Assembly: GCA_016713445.1 (NCBI GenBank)
Contig: JADJPB010000014.1
Coordinates: 124,001-188,000, forward strand
Reading direction: 5' to 3'
Source: Bacteroidota bacterium
GTDB taxonomy: Bacteria; Bacteroidota; Bacteroidia; AKYH767-A; OLB10
DNA length: 64,000 nt
The position numbers and the translations under genes are program-made. Shown in pieces: positions 36,130 to 46,372 of the stretch; positions within the stretch are counted from its first letter, which is position 1, and each line of letters begins with the position of its first letter. A model generated the notes under the pieces. That model was not told where the DNA came from. It saw nothing but the letters and a program-made list of their open reading frames with translations, and ran no database searches.

Positions 36130-36542
36130 ATGAACTCAAAAATCAATTCCTCAAAAGCCCCGAACCTGTCGGCCTTTACCCTCATGCACGCCGTGTTGGC
36201 GATTTATTATTCTTATCGGGTGTAGGACCGCGAGAACGTGGCACCAAAATTATTCCAGGTGTAGAACAAGATGCAACTGGAAAAGTAATTTCTTACGATA
36301 TCGAAGCGCAATGCCATTCTGTTTTTAGAAACATCAAATACATTTTAGAAGATGCAGGCAGTAGCTGGGATAAAATTATTGACGTCACTGTTTTTTTAAC
36401 GAATATGAAAGACGACTTCGCGACTTACAATCGAATCTATGCAGAATATTTTAAAGATAACCAACCTTGCCGTACCACGGTTGAGATTAATTGCTTGCCT
36501 ACGCCGATTGGGATAGAGTTGAAGGTGATTGCAACAGTTTAG
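36130..36542 (+). CDS. RidA-family protein, 2-aminomuconate-deaminase type
   Basis: About 138 residues. ATG 36130 gives MNSKINSSKAP, and a frame break near 36162 leads to EPVGLYPHARRVGDLLFLSG, VGPRERGTKIIPGVE, HSVFRNIKYILEDAGSSWDK and PCRTTVEINCLPTPIGIEL. The Arg of the RidA active site is in CRTTVEI. The opening (SSKAPEPVGLYPHARRVG) is that of homologues annotated as 2-aminomuconate deaminase, an enzyme of the lower kynurenine pathway. Tryptophan 2,3-dioxygenase is encoded at 48 kb in the same window, which fits but does not prove this. Confidence 0.8.
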
Positions 36543-36702
36543 TCTTGTCTATTGAAATTTTAGGCACATAATATTTATACTTAAACGCGGGGGGCGCAGC
36601 GGTTACGCAGCGATCACTCCTTTTGACAAGTTCAGTCTAAAGTAAACAAATCAGTGAAAATCCGTTTTATCCGTGTCATCCGCGTTCCTTTTTTTAAAGC
36701 TA

Positions 36703-37450
36703 TTAATCAAACCACACATAAAGTTTTTCCAACGAAATTTCATTTTTCGAAACGGCAGAAATATCTTGTTCCACCTTCCCTTCTTTCATAAAAAGTATCC
36801 TATTCCCGAATTGAATACAATCTTTTAAGCGATGTGTTACCAATAAAGCGCAAATCTTTTTTTCTTGAATGATGTTTTTTGCGAGTTCCATGATGAGCTC
36901 TGAGGAGCGAGGATCTAAAGCAGAGGTAGGTTCGTCCATCAGCAATATTTTGCAATTGTCCATGGTACTCATTAGAAGCGTGAGCGCCTGTCGTTGACCG
37001 CCACTGAGTTGTCCCATGGGTGTGTCGAGTTTGTTTTCTAATCCCATCCCTATGCGTTGAATACTATCGGATACGCCTTGCCGAAATGTGGCGTTGATGC
37101 CAATTTGTAATTTTTGAAGAGGTGCGTAATGCAGCCAATCGAAAATTTTCAAGTATACTTAAGTCTGGCGCCGTGCCCATCAGTGGATTTTGAAAGAGGC
37201 GAGCGATGTATTTGCTTCGTTGATGCTCCTGTAAGTTGTTTACTGAAACTCCATCAAAAAGTATAGTTCCTGCATCGGGCGGATAGGTTCCCGCCAACAA
37301 GTTTAATAATGTTGATTTTCCCGATCCATTCGCACCGACTACCACCACAAAATCTTCCGACGCTATTTGTAATTGCAAATCCTGAATGGCTTTAACTTCC
37401 ATCGCTTCTCCCGAATGAAAAGTTTTATGGATATGTTGCAACTGAATCAT
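36703..37450 (-). CDS. ABC transporter ATP-binding protein (TrpZ-like)
   Basis: About 249 residues. Walker A is GANGSGKST, the Q loop is near ARLFQNPLMGTAPDLSILEN, the signature is LSGGQRQAL, Walker B is CKILLMDEPTSALDPRS, and the switch His is in LLVTHRLKD. A frame break near 37105 joins LENFRLAALRTSS to KLQIGINATFRQGVSDSIQR. The gene starts 1 base after the stop of the permease, so the two are translationally coupled. With the permease and the binding protein at 38.9 kb it forms an importer of the type called TrpXYZ. Confidence 0.88.
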
Positions 37451-37451
37451 A

Positions 37452-38317
37452 TCACTTTTCTCTTTTTACATTGCCGATGGCGATGATGAATAATACAATG
37501 AGGAAGTGATGAGTCGGAGGTAGTTGGGATCAACACCTGCCGATAGTGCTCCGGCAATGGCTAATCGAAAAAGGATGCATCCCATTGCAACTGCACTTAA
37601 ATGAAGGTAAATATTTCGTTTTATTATTTTGCCAAAAACCGCTTCGCCCATCATCACCGCACCTAATCCCGAAATCACAATTCCAATGCCCATGTTGATA
37701 TCAGCAAAACCTTGGTATTGTGTGATGAGTGATCCACTCAAAGCTGTGAGCGCATTGGCAATGGAAAGTCCGATTACTTTCATACTCGATACGTTTACGC
37801 CCATCGCTCGTACCATGGCTTCGTTGTTTCCAGTTGCCCGCATGGCAATTCCGAAATCGCTTTTTAAGAGATAGCGGAGAAGTATGGTGATAAAGAACAA
37901 AAATGCAAGTAAAGCAAATATAGATTTCGATAATGCCGAACCAAATGGAATTAATGTAAAGAAGGAAGGAGTATCGATCAACGGTAAATTGGGTCGACCA
38001 AGTAAAATTAAGTTGATAGAGTACAATGCAGTCATGACTAAAATTCCAGCCAACAGCGCATTTACTTTGAGATGTGTGTGGATGAGCCCACTGCACATTC
38101 CTGCAAGAGCACCCGCCACCGCCGCAATACTCATAGCATAAAGTGGATGCATGCCCGAAGTAATGCAAATAGCAGTAACTACTCCGCCTAATGCATAACT
38201 TCCATCGGTAGTGATATCTGGAATGTTAAAGATACGTAGCGAAACATAAATCCCATAGCCTAATCCCGCAAAAGCAAGTCCTTGTAAAATGGCCGTGAGA
38301 AGGAAGGCTGCATTCAT
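37452..38317 (-). CDS. ABC transporter permease (TrpY-like, branched-chain-type fold)
   Basis: About 289 residues with 8-9 membrane segments. It has the typical NIPDITTDGSYALGGVVTAI and ANALTALSGSLITQYQGFAD stretches and the EAA-like loop GIAMRATGNNEAMVRAMGV. Near the end the reading frame must change at about 37495 (LRLITSS to VLFIIAIGNVKREK), giving a stop at 37452-37454 just before the ATPase start; without the change it would end in an odd Ser/Tyr tail. It should carry the substrate delivered by the binding protein at 38888-39867. Confidence 0.87.
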
Positions 38318-38887
38318 CTTGCTAAAATAGTATTTATACTTTAATTGTTATTAGAAATGATAGTTATACCCCATCGCTTTGGTCGAGAACGGAAACCCAT
38401 AGGGCGACAATTCATTGGTAAATCCATGAATTGTAGGGATTAATACTGACTTTGATTTTGAAAAGATTCTTGTCTTCGTTTTAGCAACATTATCTAATAC
38501 CAATTATATTTAATAGGTCGTCCATTAAATTATACACAAAAGGGAGCATATTTCGAGCAATAAATATTAATAATATTAAGTTTCGTTCGGTACAGTGCGG
38601 AGGTCGTCCATCCCGATGCTTCGGACGAACCGATTTTGCTGTACAGATGAAGAAAAGAGATAGCACAAAGAATTTTCAGTTGTTGCAAAGATTGTAGAAA
38701 GCAGAAACTGCAAAAATGGGTTGGTGTTGGGTGGCGTGCTTTTTGGGTTCCCCCCGGCGGCGGGTTACTTTCTTTTCACGTAAAAGAAAGTAACAAGTAA
38801 AATGAGATTGAAATCTTAATTAAAACTAGAATTTATATTTAAAATAGGGCTGCCAACTTTTTGGGCTTTATTTTTTGTAGGATAAAC
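38318..38887. repeat. Intergenic insert inside the importer operon
   Basis: 570 bases without a gene, between the binding-protein and permease genes. It has an inverted pair GTACAG/CTGTAC (about 38590 and 38640) enclosing a second hairpin (GTCC ... GGAC with CATCCCGATGCTTCG, about 38609-38629). It also has a long perfect hairpin at about 38764-38794 (GTTACTTTCTTTT and AAAAGAAAGTAAC around CACGT), preceded by a G/C-rich CCCCCCGGCGGCGGG. Such GTTACTTTCTTTT hairpins are known dispersed repeats in several bacterial groups. Functionally it may act as a terminator or processing site. Confidence 0.65.
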
Positions 38888-39867
38888 TTATGGGGTGATT
38901 AATGTGAATGAACTGTCAGGAATTATTTTGAATTGCTTGGCAACTTGTTCGTTCATCACTTTTTTCGATTGTTTACAAGTTGAGGCTGTAAATTTTTTGT
39001 GGATTTTTCTTTTAAGAACTTCGCTGCCTCCATCCCCGATTGATATCCCCACTGATACATGTCGGCACCAAAGCTCGCCAAAGCTCCCCGACTCACTAAT
39101 CCGGCTTCGCTGGTGATGATGGGAATGTTTTTATCGTGGCACGATTTCACAATGGTTTCGAAGGATGAAAAAATAACATTGTCGGGCAAGGCGAAGAAGA
39201 CATCAATGTTTTTGGAAAGTAAGGATTCGGTGATGAGTTGTGTCTCGGATGAATTGGTAACGGGAATAGTTTCTAATGTAATTCCCATTTTTTCGCAACT
39301 TGCTTTTAATCGATTCAAAGCATCTATACTTTGTGATTCGGAAGCACTGTAAATGGTTCCCACTTTTTTAGCAGATGGAAATAATTGTTGAATTAAAGCA
39401 GCAGATGTATCAATATAATCTAAGGTTTCATACACGCCGAATAAGTTAGGTGGATTTTCTCCTGCTTTAGTGGTTAGACCCGCTATATCAGGTCGAGGGG
39501 CTACCATCATAAAAATTGGAATTTCTTTAGTGCGTTGAACGGTGTTTATCGTAGATAAAGTAGTGTTGGTAGCAATGAAATCGGGCTGTTGTGAAATGAT
39601 ATAATCCACCGTTTGCAATAATACCGCTTGATCACCTTGTGCGTTTCGGTAAATTATTTTTAGCGTGCCTCGGTCTTCACTGAATCCCGATGCGCTGAGT
39701 GCATCGTAAAATCCGTTGCGGGCTTGTGCTAGGGTAGCATCTTCTACATAGTCAATGAAACCAATGATAGGAATGTTTTTGTTTTGGTTGGATTGACAAG
39801 ATGAAATAATAAAAGGAATGGTGAGTAAAATTATAAACAGTATTGATTTTCGATTCAATCTTTTCAT
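38888..39867 (-). CDS. ABC transporter substrate-binding lipoprotein (TrpX-like, PF04392 type)
   Basis: About 326 residues from ATG 39867 (MKRLNRKSILFIILLTIPFI, lipobox ISSC). Two periplasmic-binding lobes are visible: IPIIGFIDYVEDATLAQARN, QQPDFIATNTTLST, KEIPIFMMVAPRPD, AKKVGTIYSASESQSIDA, FFALPDNVIFSSFETIVKSC and IPIITSEAGLVSRGALASFG. This is the family of TrpX, linked in streptococci to tryptophan/tyrosine uptake. A frame break in the A6 run near 38960 extends the protein with VMNEQVAKQFKIIPDSSFTL to a stop at 38888. The aromatic substrate is an inference supported by tpl and tryptophan dioxygenase in the window. Confidence 0.85.
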
Positions 39868-39964
39868 TTTATGTTTTCTATGGAATAAAGATACCCAAAA
39901 CACGTTAAGTTCATTTTTTGGATGAAATTTTATTGGAAGATTATTTCATCTCCCCCAAATAAAT

Positions 39965-41464
39965 TTATTCCGAGATGACTTTGGTTACTTTCTTCGACTC
40001 AACGAGTTCGATTATTTTCCCCATTACTGCTGAATAAAAAGGTTCTTTCATCTCTTGTAACAGTAGAGCGAAAGTCAAGGCTTCATTTTTCTTTTTTGAC
40101 TTACTTAATTTAGCACTGAAATATTTATCAAAGATCTCCCAAGGGTGTTCGCCTTTATTTTTGCGATACGATTTGGCTCTGTCGAAATTGCTAGCCGCTT
40201 GATTTAATTCATTGAATATGTAATGTTGCAAACCTTTCCATTCTAATAGTAAAACGGAAATTTCATGTCGATGTCGACCCATGTCTTCTGCCAACTGTTG
40301 CAATTGCAAGAATCGTTCGGTGGGAATAGATTCACCCTGTAACACCTTTAACGTAAAAATTAAGGTTCGGTATTCACTCAATCGAATCCAGTTGTTGCGA
40401 GACGACAAGCTTCGGGTGCTGGCTTTGTAAATAAGATGTTCTGCTTCATTAAGACATTTGATTGCCACATCAAATTGGCTTGCATCGGTTTCTATGATGC
40501 AACGAATAAATCGAAATCCAGGACGTTCATCATGTAATTCTTGATGTTTAGCCTCCAGTTCTGCTGAATCGAGCCATGCTAAACGTTGTTCTTTGCTCGA
40601 AGAAACACTGTATTGTGCCAGCACCGTAAATATTTTTCGCTTTGCTTCAGGAAGAAAGAGAAGAATTTCTTGATGAGATGATTGAAGGTAGTCGAGATAA
40701 GTAGCTAAATAACGGTATGGCGATGCCGTTAGTAAACTAGCACGAATAATTTTTAAAAGGAGATGGTATTTATTAAGTGTGGAGGAAGTCAAGGTAAGTA
40801 ATACTCCCAATTCTTCATATACTTTTACAACTTGCTCTTCTTGTTGTTGTCCCTTGTCGGCCGATTGTTCTAGGCGAATTAATTCAAATCCTAATCGCAC
40901 TTCTCGCTGACGTTGACGTTGTCGCTCTACTAATGTATCGTACTTCTCAATAAATTTTTCGATTCCGTCACCTTGATGTACTACTTCTAAAAAATGGGTT
41001 TGTTGTCGGTACAAGCACAAAAGAATTTCTTCAGATTCGGCTTGCTCGCATTTATTTTCAAAAGTTTCTAATTCACTCGTGAGGGAAAGTGCGGGATGAA
41101 TTTGTATGGCTTGTCCAAGTTCAATATATTCTTTGAAGAGGGGTGTGAAATTCGATTTTTCTGCAATAAATTGTTTGTATTCGTTGCTCGAAATAAGCTG
41201 TCCAATTTCCTTATCAATCTCCGAAAGAGAGGCTCTAAAGTCAGCTGCTTTTAGTCTTTTAAACCGTCCTTTCGACATCGCAAAAGGATCAAATCCCGTG
41301 GAGGTTCGGTACATATCGAGCAACGATTCTATGATTTCATAGCGCTCTGGACTTGCTCCTTCCCCCAGTTTTTGAACCACAAAATCAAGAATTGTCTTTT
41401 CTTTCGGAAGTCGAAATAGCTGAAATGAAGCGTCTTGAGGGTTTCTTGGCTCGAGTGAGTTCAT
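39965..41464 (-). CDS. Large helical protein of unknown function
   Basis: 499 residues, unbroken, no signal peptide and no membrane segment, so cytoplasmic. The start is MNSLEPRNPQDASFQLFRLP. The sequence is strongly helical and rich in Glu, Lys and Gln, with TPR-like pairs of helices in the second half (for example FDVAIKCLNEAEHLIYKAST and LNQAASNFDRAKSYRKNKGE). I recognise no catalytic motif. Proteins of this general design are common in Bacteroidota as hypothetical proteins. It is divergent from the amidohydrolase gene. Confidence 0.6.
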   Translation of the reverse strand: MNSLEPRNPQDASFQLFRLPKEKTILDFVVQKLGEGASPERYEIIESLLDMYRTSTGFDPFAMSKGRFKRLKAADFRASLSEIDKEIGQLISSNEYKQFIAEKSNFTPLFKEYIELGQAIQIHPALSLTSELETFENKCEQAESEEILLCLYRQQTHFLEVVHQGDGIEKFIEKYDTLVERQRQRQREVRLGFELIRLEQSADKGQQQEEQVVKVYEELGVLLTLTSSTLNKYHLLLKIIRASLLTASPYRYLATYLDYLQSSHQEILLFLPEAKRKIFTVLAQYSVSSSKEQRLAWLDSAELEAKHQELHDERPGFRFIRCIIETDASQFDVAIKCLNEAEHLIYKASTRSLSSRNNWIRLSEYRTLIFTLKVLQGESIPTERFLQLQQLAEDMGRHRHEISVLLLEWKGLQHYIFNELNQAASNFDRAKSYRKNKGEHPWEIFDKYFSAKLSKSKKKNEALTFALLLQEMKEPFYSAVMGKIIELVESKKVTKVISE

Positions 41465-41559
41465 GATGGTCAGATAATTCTCTCCCCTTGATTTTTTTGT
41501 TGGGAGGATTCCCTTACGCTTATAAAACTATTACCTTCGTTGCCCTGCCCTCAACTCCC

Positions 41560-44500
41560 TATGAAAAAATACTAACATTGTTATGCACGTTGTTTTTTGG
41601 CTTTCCATCGCTCTTCGCGCAATCTACTCAACCCGTCATCGGGCTCGCTGATGAACGTGAATTGGTTTATGCTTTCAAGCATGCCAACATCGTCATCGAG
41701 CCTGGAAATATTTTGAAAGATGCGACACTACTTATTCAAAAAGGCAAAGTTATTGGTGTTGGAAATGCCATCGCTATTCCATCATATGCGGTCGTTTATG
41801 ATTTGCAAGGTCAATATATTTATCCTTCTTTCGTCGATGCTTACACCGACTACGATCAGGCAGATACGAAAATTGCAACTCCAGTAAATCGTCGTGACCG
41901 CCGTCCGCAAGCGGAGTCGGCAACAGCGGGTGCTACGAGTTGGAATCAGGCCATACATCCTGAGTTTGATGCCTTTGTTGCTTTCGTTGCGAATGCGAAG
42001 GAAGCACAAGAGTTTAGAAAACTCGGTTTTGGTATTGGCTTGTCTTTGCAGAAAGATGGAATTGCAAGAGGGACAGGTGCTGTTGTGTTGATGGGCGATG
42101 GTGACATCCATAAACTCATCATAAAAGACAAAGCTGCGAATGCTTTTTCATTTAGCAAAGGTACTTCTACACAAGATTATCCTTCTTCTTTGATGGGAAG
42201 TATAGCGTTACTTCGACAAACGTATTTAGATGCACAATGGTATAAGAATGCGAAAGAAAAAGATTTTGATCTTTCCTTAGCAGCGTGGAATGATAATTTA
42301 AATTTGTTGCAAGTTTTTGAAGTGAATGATTATCGATCGGCTTTACGGGCAAATATCATTGCAAAAGAATTTGGTCAGCAATATACCATTCGTGGCGGTG
42401 GCGATGAATACAAACGGATTGATGAAATAGCGAATTGTAAATCAACTTTTATTGTTCCCTTAAATTTCCCCAAAGCCTATGATATCTCTAATCCTTTTGA
42501 TGCATTGAATATTAATTTGGACGATATGCGTCATTGGGAAATGGCACCTGCCAATGCTGGAGTATTGGAAAAGTCCAAAGTAAATTTTGTTTTAACAACA
42601 GATGGATTAAAGGACAAAAAAGAATTTTCATCGGCATTGCAAAAAGCAGTGAAGTGTGGTTTGTCAAAAGAGCAAGCATTGAAGGCATTGACAACCATTC
42701 CTGCGAAATTATTAGGAGTAGAAAATCAAGTAGGCTCCTTGAAGAACGGAATGCTCGCCAACTTTTTCATCTGCACGAAAGATTATTTTGAAAGAGAAAA
42801 TGTTATCGTTGAACACTGGATTTCGGGAGAACGTTACATCATTAAAAATTCGGATAGCATCGAGGTAAGGAATAAATATAAATTGTCATTGGATACTTTG
42901 CATGGATGGAATTTGTCGGCGAGCGGTGATGCCTTTACACCTGAATGGACTTTGCACCACGATACCATCAAAGTAAAAGTGGAGGCTTCCTCTTTTAACT
43001 CGCAATGGACATTTCGTTTTGAAACGAAAAAAGGAATTGGAGCTTATCGATTAAATGGAAGTTTCAATGCAAATGGGACGCGCATCAGCGGACAAGCACA
43101 AAATCCAGATGGGAAGTGGATGACTTGGTCGGCGGAGAAGATGGGTCCAACCGAAGCAAAGAAAGATACTACGAAGAAAGATTCTGCTTATGTCATGCCA
43201 CAAATTTGGCTTCCCAATATGGCCTACGGATGGAAAAGCAAGTCGGAGATCCCATCTGCAGGAAGCGTATGGATAAAAAATGTAACGGTATGGACATGCG
43301 AAGATCAAGGCATCTTGCAAAATGCTGAAGTAATTTTAAAAGACGGAAAAATTATTGCCGTTGGAAAAATTAGTGATGCCGATAAAAATAAATATAATGG
43401 AAGCGAAATAATTGATGGCACTGGTATGCATCTCACACCTGGAATTATCGATGAACATTCTCATATCGCCATCAACGAGGGTGTGAATGAAGGGACGCAA
43501 AGTATCACCTCGGAAGTGCGAATTGGTGATGTGATCAATCCTGAAGATATTAATATTTATAGACAGTTAGCAGGTGGAGTGACCACCTCCCATTTATTAC
43601 ATGGAAGTGCCAATGCCATTGGCGGTCAAACTATCTTAATAAAATTACGTTGGGGCAGAACGGCGGAAGAAATGAAATTCAAAGGCGCTGATGGATTCAT
43701 CAAATTTGCTTTAGGTGAAAATGTAAAGCAATCGAATTGGGGCGATAATAACGTTACCCGCTATCCGCAAACACGAATGGGCGTGGAGCAAATTTATATA
43801 GATGCATTTACCAGAGCTAAAGAATACGATAACAGTTGGAAGAAATTTAATCTGAGCAAATCAAAAGGTATCGCACCACGTCGGGATTTGGAGTTGGAAG
43901 CACTAGCTGAAATATTATATAAGAAAAGATTCATCACTTGTCATAGTTATCAGCAAGGAGAAATTAATATGTTGATGCATGTTGCTGATTCATTTCAATT
44001 TCGAGTAAATACGTTCACACATATTTTGGAGGGATATAAAGTAGCCGATAAAATGAAAGCGCATGGAGTAGGAGCATCTACATTTTCTGATTGGTGGGCA
44101 TATAAATACGAAGTGATCGACGCAATTCCGTATAATGGTGCGATCATGCACAATATTGGATTAGTAACAGGATTTAATAGCGACGATGCAGAGATGGCCC
44201 GACGATTAAATCAGGAAGCAGCAAAAGCTTGCAAGTATGGAAACATATCGGAGGAAGAAGCACTGAAATTTGTTACGTTAAATCCTGCAAAATTATTACA
44301 TGTAAGTGATCAAGTAGGAAGTATTAAAATCGGAAAGGACGCTGATATAGTATTGTGGAGTGGTCCGCCATTATCCGTGTATTCAAAGCCAGTCAAAACA
44401 TTTGTAGATGGAATTTGTTATTTTGATTTGAATCGCGACGAACAACTTCGCAACGATATTCAATTGGAGCGACAACGCATCATTAAAAAAATGCAAGATG

Positions 44501-44589
44501 AAAAAGCGGCAGGTGGACCTATTCAAAAAGGTGGAAGTACGCCGCACGAAGAGTACCATTGTAACGATATGGAAAACGCACCTCATTAA
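41560..44589 (+). CDS. Secreted double amidohydrolase-domain protein
   Basis: About 1010 residues. Frame 41488-44589 is open throughout, but the natural start is ATG 41560, where a short A run (one A missing) hides a signal peptide MKKILTLLCTLFFGFPSLFA. Domain 1 (residues about 30-440) has the amidohydrolase shape (YAFKHANIVIEPGNILKDAT, GQYIYPSFVDAYTDYD) but no HxH metal motif. A beta domain links to domain 2, which has the intact motif (HLTPGIIDEHSHIAINEG) and further metal-ligand candidates in FITCHSY and FTHILEG, with Asp in GFNSDDAEM. It probably hydrolyses amide or related bonds in the periplasm; the substrate is unknown. The related gene at 44601 follows after 11 bases. Confidence 0.82.
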   Translation, partial: YEKILTLLCTLFFGFPSLFAQSTQPVIGLADERELVYAFKHANIVIEPGNILKDATLLIQKGKVIGVGNAIAIPSYAVVYDLQGQYIYPSFVDAYTDYDQADTKIATPVNRRDRRPQAESATAGATSWNQAIHPEFDAFVAFVANAKEAQEFRKLGFGIGLSLQKDGIARGTGAVVLMGDGDIHKLIIKDKAANAFSFSKGTSTQDYPSSLMGSIALLRQTYLDAQWYKNAKEKDFDLSLAAWNDNLNLLQVFEVNDYRSALRANIIAKEFGQQYTIRGGGDEYKRIDEIANCKSTFIVPLNFPKAYDISNPFDALNINLDDMRHWEMAPANAGVLEKSKVNFVLTTDGLKDKKEFSSALQKAVKCGLSKEQALKALTTIPAKLLGVENQVGSLKNGMLANFFICTKDYFERENVIVEHWISGERYIIKNSDSIEVRNKYKLSLDTLHGWNLSASGDAFTPEWTLHHDTIKVKVEASSFNSQWTFRFETKKGIGAYRLNGSFNANGTRISGQAQNPDGKWMTWSAEKMGPTEAKKDTTKKDSAYVMPQIWLPNMAYGWKSKSEIPSAGSVWIKNVTVWTCEDQGILQNAEVILKDGKIIAVGKISDADKNKYNGSEIIDGTGMHLTPGIIDEHSHIAINEGVNEGTQSITSEVRIGDVINPEDINIYRQLAGGVTTSHLLHGSANAIGGQTILIKLRWGRTAEEMKFKGADGFIKFALGENVKQSNWGDNNVTRYPQTRMGVEQIYIDAFTRAKEYDNSWKKFNLSKSKGIAPRRDLELEALAEILYKKRFITCHSYQQGEINMLMHVADSFQFRVNTFTHILEGYKVADKMKAHGVGASTFSDWWAYKYEVIDAIPYNGAIMHNIGLVTGFNSDDAEMARRLNQEAAKACKYGNISEEEALKFVTLNPAKLLHVSDQVGSIKIGKDADIVLWSGPPLSVYSKPVKTFVDGICYFDLNRDEQLRNDIQLERQRIIKKMQDEKAAGGPIQKGGSTPHEEYHCNDMENAPH

Positions 44590-44600
44590 TTCGACAGACC

Positions 44601-45884
44601 ATGAAAAAGATATTCATAATCCTATTGTTGATTTCTCAAGCGGTGATGGCTCAACGTCCAACACCAGCGATTGTAAATAAGCAACGCATATTATTATTAG
44701 GTGCAACAGCGCATATTGGAAATGGTCAAGTTATTCCCATGAGTGCAATTGGAATTACGGGAGGGAAACTAAGTTTCGTGATGGATGCCAAGGGTTATAA
44801 ACCTGATCCAAAAGCCTTCGATACTATTATCTACGTTCATGACAAACACGCTTATCCCGGTTTCATCGCCTTAAATTCAATTTTAGGATTAAGCGATCTA
44901 GAAGCAGTACGTGCTACTAATGATTACCGAGAAAGTGGAAGTATCAATCCAAGTGCGCGAACACTGATTGCATACAATTCCGATTCTAGAGTGATTCCTA
45001 CAGTATGTGACAATGGTATATTGATGGCGCAAGTGTCACAACAAGGCGGATTACTTTCAGGAAGTTCATCGGTAGTGCAATTGGATGCATGGAATTGGGA
45101 AGATGCGACTGTCAAAGCCGATGATGGTATTTGGGTGAATTGGCCATCGATGCGTCAACAGCGATTGGCTACACCAGATGCGGAAGCGGAGCAAAAAGCA
45201 AAGAATGAAAAAGCGATGCAAAGTTTGTACAAACAATTCGACGATGCGGCGGGGTATGCTAAATCAAATCCATCTGTAAAAAATAGAAGCTTAGAAGCCA
45301 TGAAAGGATTATTTGATGGCAGCATGAATTTATATGTGCGATGTGAATTTGCAAGAGAAATTATTGAAGCCATCAACTTTGGCGATAAATACAAATTAAA
45401 AGTAGTGATTGTAGGAGGTAACGATAGTTGGAGAGTGGTAGATCTTTTGAAAGAGAAAAATATTCCTGTTATTATAACACGCACCCATGCACTTCCTTAT
45501 CGTGAGGATGATGATGTTGATATGTCTTATAAGCTGCCTGCGATTTTATTTAAAGCAGGAATAAAAGTTAGTATCACCGATGAAGGATTTTGGCAACAAC
45601 GCAATTTAGGGTTTCAAGCGGGAATAGTTGCAGGCTATGGTTTAACAAAAGAAGAAGCCTTGCAATGCATCACCTTATCATCTGCACAAATCTTAGGCAT
45701 CGACAAAACTTGCGGGTCCTTAGAAGATGAAAAAGACGCTACTTTATTTATTTCATCGGGAGATGCATTAGACATGACGGGAAATAAAGTGGAAATAGCG
45801 TTTATACAAGGTAGAATGATTGATTTGGATAATTACCAAAAAGAGTTGTATCGTCGATACAAAGAAAAGTACTCAACCAAATGA
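44601..45884 (+). CDS. Secreted amidohydrolase-like protein lacking the HxH motif
   Basis: 427 residues with a signal peptide (MKKIFIILLLISQAVMAQ). It is co-oriented with and 11 bases after the double-domain gene. The overall pattern is that of the imidazolonepropionase/amidohydrolase group (YVHDKHAYPGFIALNSILGL, LPYREDDDVDMSYKLPAILF, GYGLTKEEALQCITLSSAQI, LGIDKTCGSLEDEKDATLFI). The first metal motif HxH after PG is replaced by ALNS, so this domain probably cannot bind the first metal. It may be a non-catalytic partner of the upstream protein. Unbroken, normal codon use. Confidence 0.78.
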   Translation: MKKIFIILLLISQAVMAQRPTPAIVNKQRILLLGATAHIGNGQVIPMSAIGITGGKLSFVMDAKGYKPDPKAFDTIIYVHDKHAYPGFIALNSILGLSDLEAVRATNDYRESGSINPSARTLIAYNSDSRVIPTVCDNGILMAQVSQQGGLLSGSSSVVQLDAWNWEDATVKADDGIWVNWPSMRQQRLATPDAEAEQKAKNEKAMQSLYKQFDDAAGYAKSNPSVKNRSLEAMKGLFDGSMNLYVRCEFAREIIEAINFGDKYKLKVVIVGGNDSWRVVDLLKEKNIPVIITRTHALPYREDDDVDMSYKLPAILFKAGIKVSITDEGFWQQRNLGFQAGIVAGYGLTKEEALQCITLSSAQILGIDKTCGSLEDEKDATLFISSGDALDMTGNKVEIAFIQGRMIDLDNYQKELYRRYKEKYSTK

Positions 45885-45896
45885 TGTAATTATAAG

Positions 45897-45927
45897 AAAG
45901 GGTAGAAAGTTTCCTACCCTTTTTTTG
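45897..45927 (+). terminator. Rho-independent terminator after the amidohydrolase operon
   Basis: AAAGGGTAG and CTACCCTTT form a stem with loop AAAGTTTC and are followed by a T run, 12 bases after the stop codon. Confidence 0.88.
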
Positions 45928-46081
45928 TTTTATTATTTAATAATTGAATTTTGCACTTCCTGTTTTACTATCAATAAAATCAATTTGAGTTCTAACTCAA
46001 ATTTTCTAGAAGCTTGCAGCCAGAAGCTTTAGCTTTTGCGAGACAAGATATCCTCACCTCAATAAACCCATTTCGAACAAA

Positions 46082-46372
46082 TCACTTCGTTGGTTTCAAA
46101 TATTCTTGCAAAGAAGCAACATATTCCTCAAATGCTTTTCTTCCATTTTAAGTAACAGAGCAAGTTGTTAATGGATAATTTTCTTTGAAACTTTTCTTTA
46201 CTTGAATATATTCTGCTTCTGCCAATTTATTAATCTGCACACTCAAATTCCCTGCTGTCGCACCTGTTTTCTCGCGGATATAAGTAAAGTCCGCTTCCTT
46301 CACATTCATCAGCAATGACATTACCGACAAGCGCAACTGTTGATGCAATAAAGGATTGAGTTCATTAAACAT
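46082..46372 (-). CDS. Winged-helix transcriptional regulator with in-frame stop
   Basis: A small HTH protein: LLHQQLRLSVMSLLMNVKEA, DFTYIREKTGATAGNLSVQI, NKLAEAEYIQVKKSFKENYP. This is the winged-helix family (MarR/HTH_34-like) often paired with a membrane protein in Bacteroidota. A TAA at 46148-46150 stops it after LTTCSVT, but the same frame continues NGRKAFEEYVASLQEYLKPT to a stop at 46082, exactly the conserved C-terminus of such proteins. Either Lys (AAA) became a stop, or the base is a sequence error. The start overlaps the end of the upstream membrane-protein gene by 8 bases, so they form one operon. Confidence 0.8.

Noticed and set aside
37701..38168. 155-residue open frame on the - strand inside the permease gene
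   Set aside because: It is a shadow in another frame of the ABC permease, with a composition unlike a protein (rich in Cys, His and Tyr).
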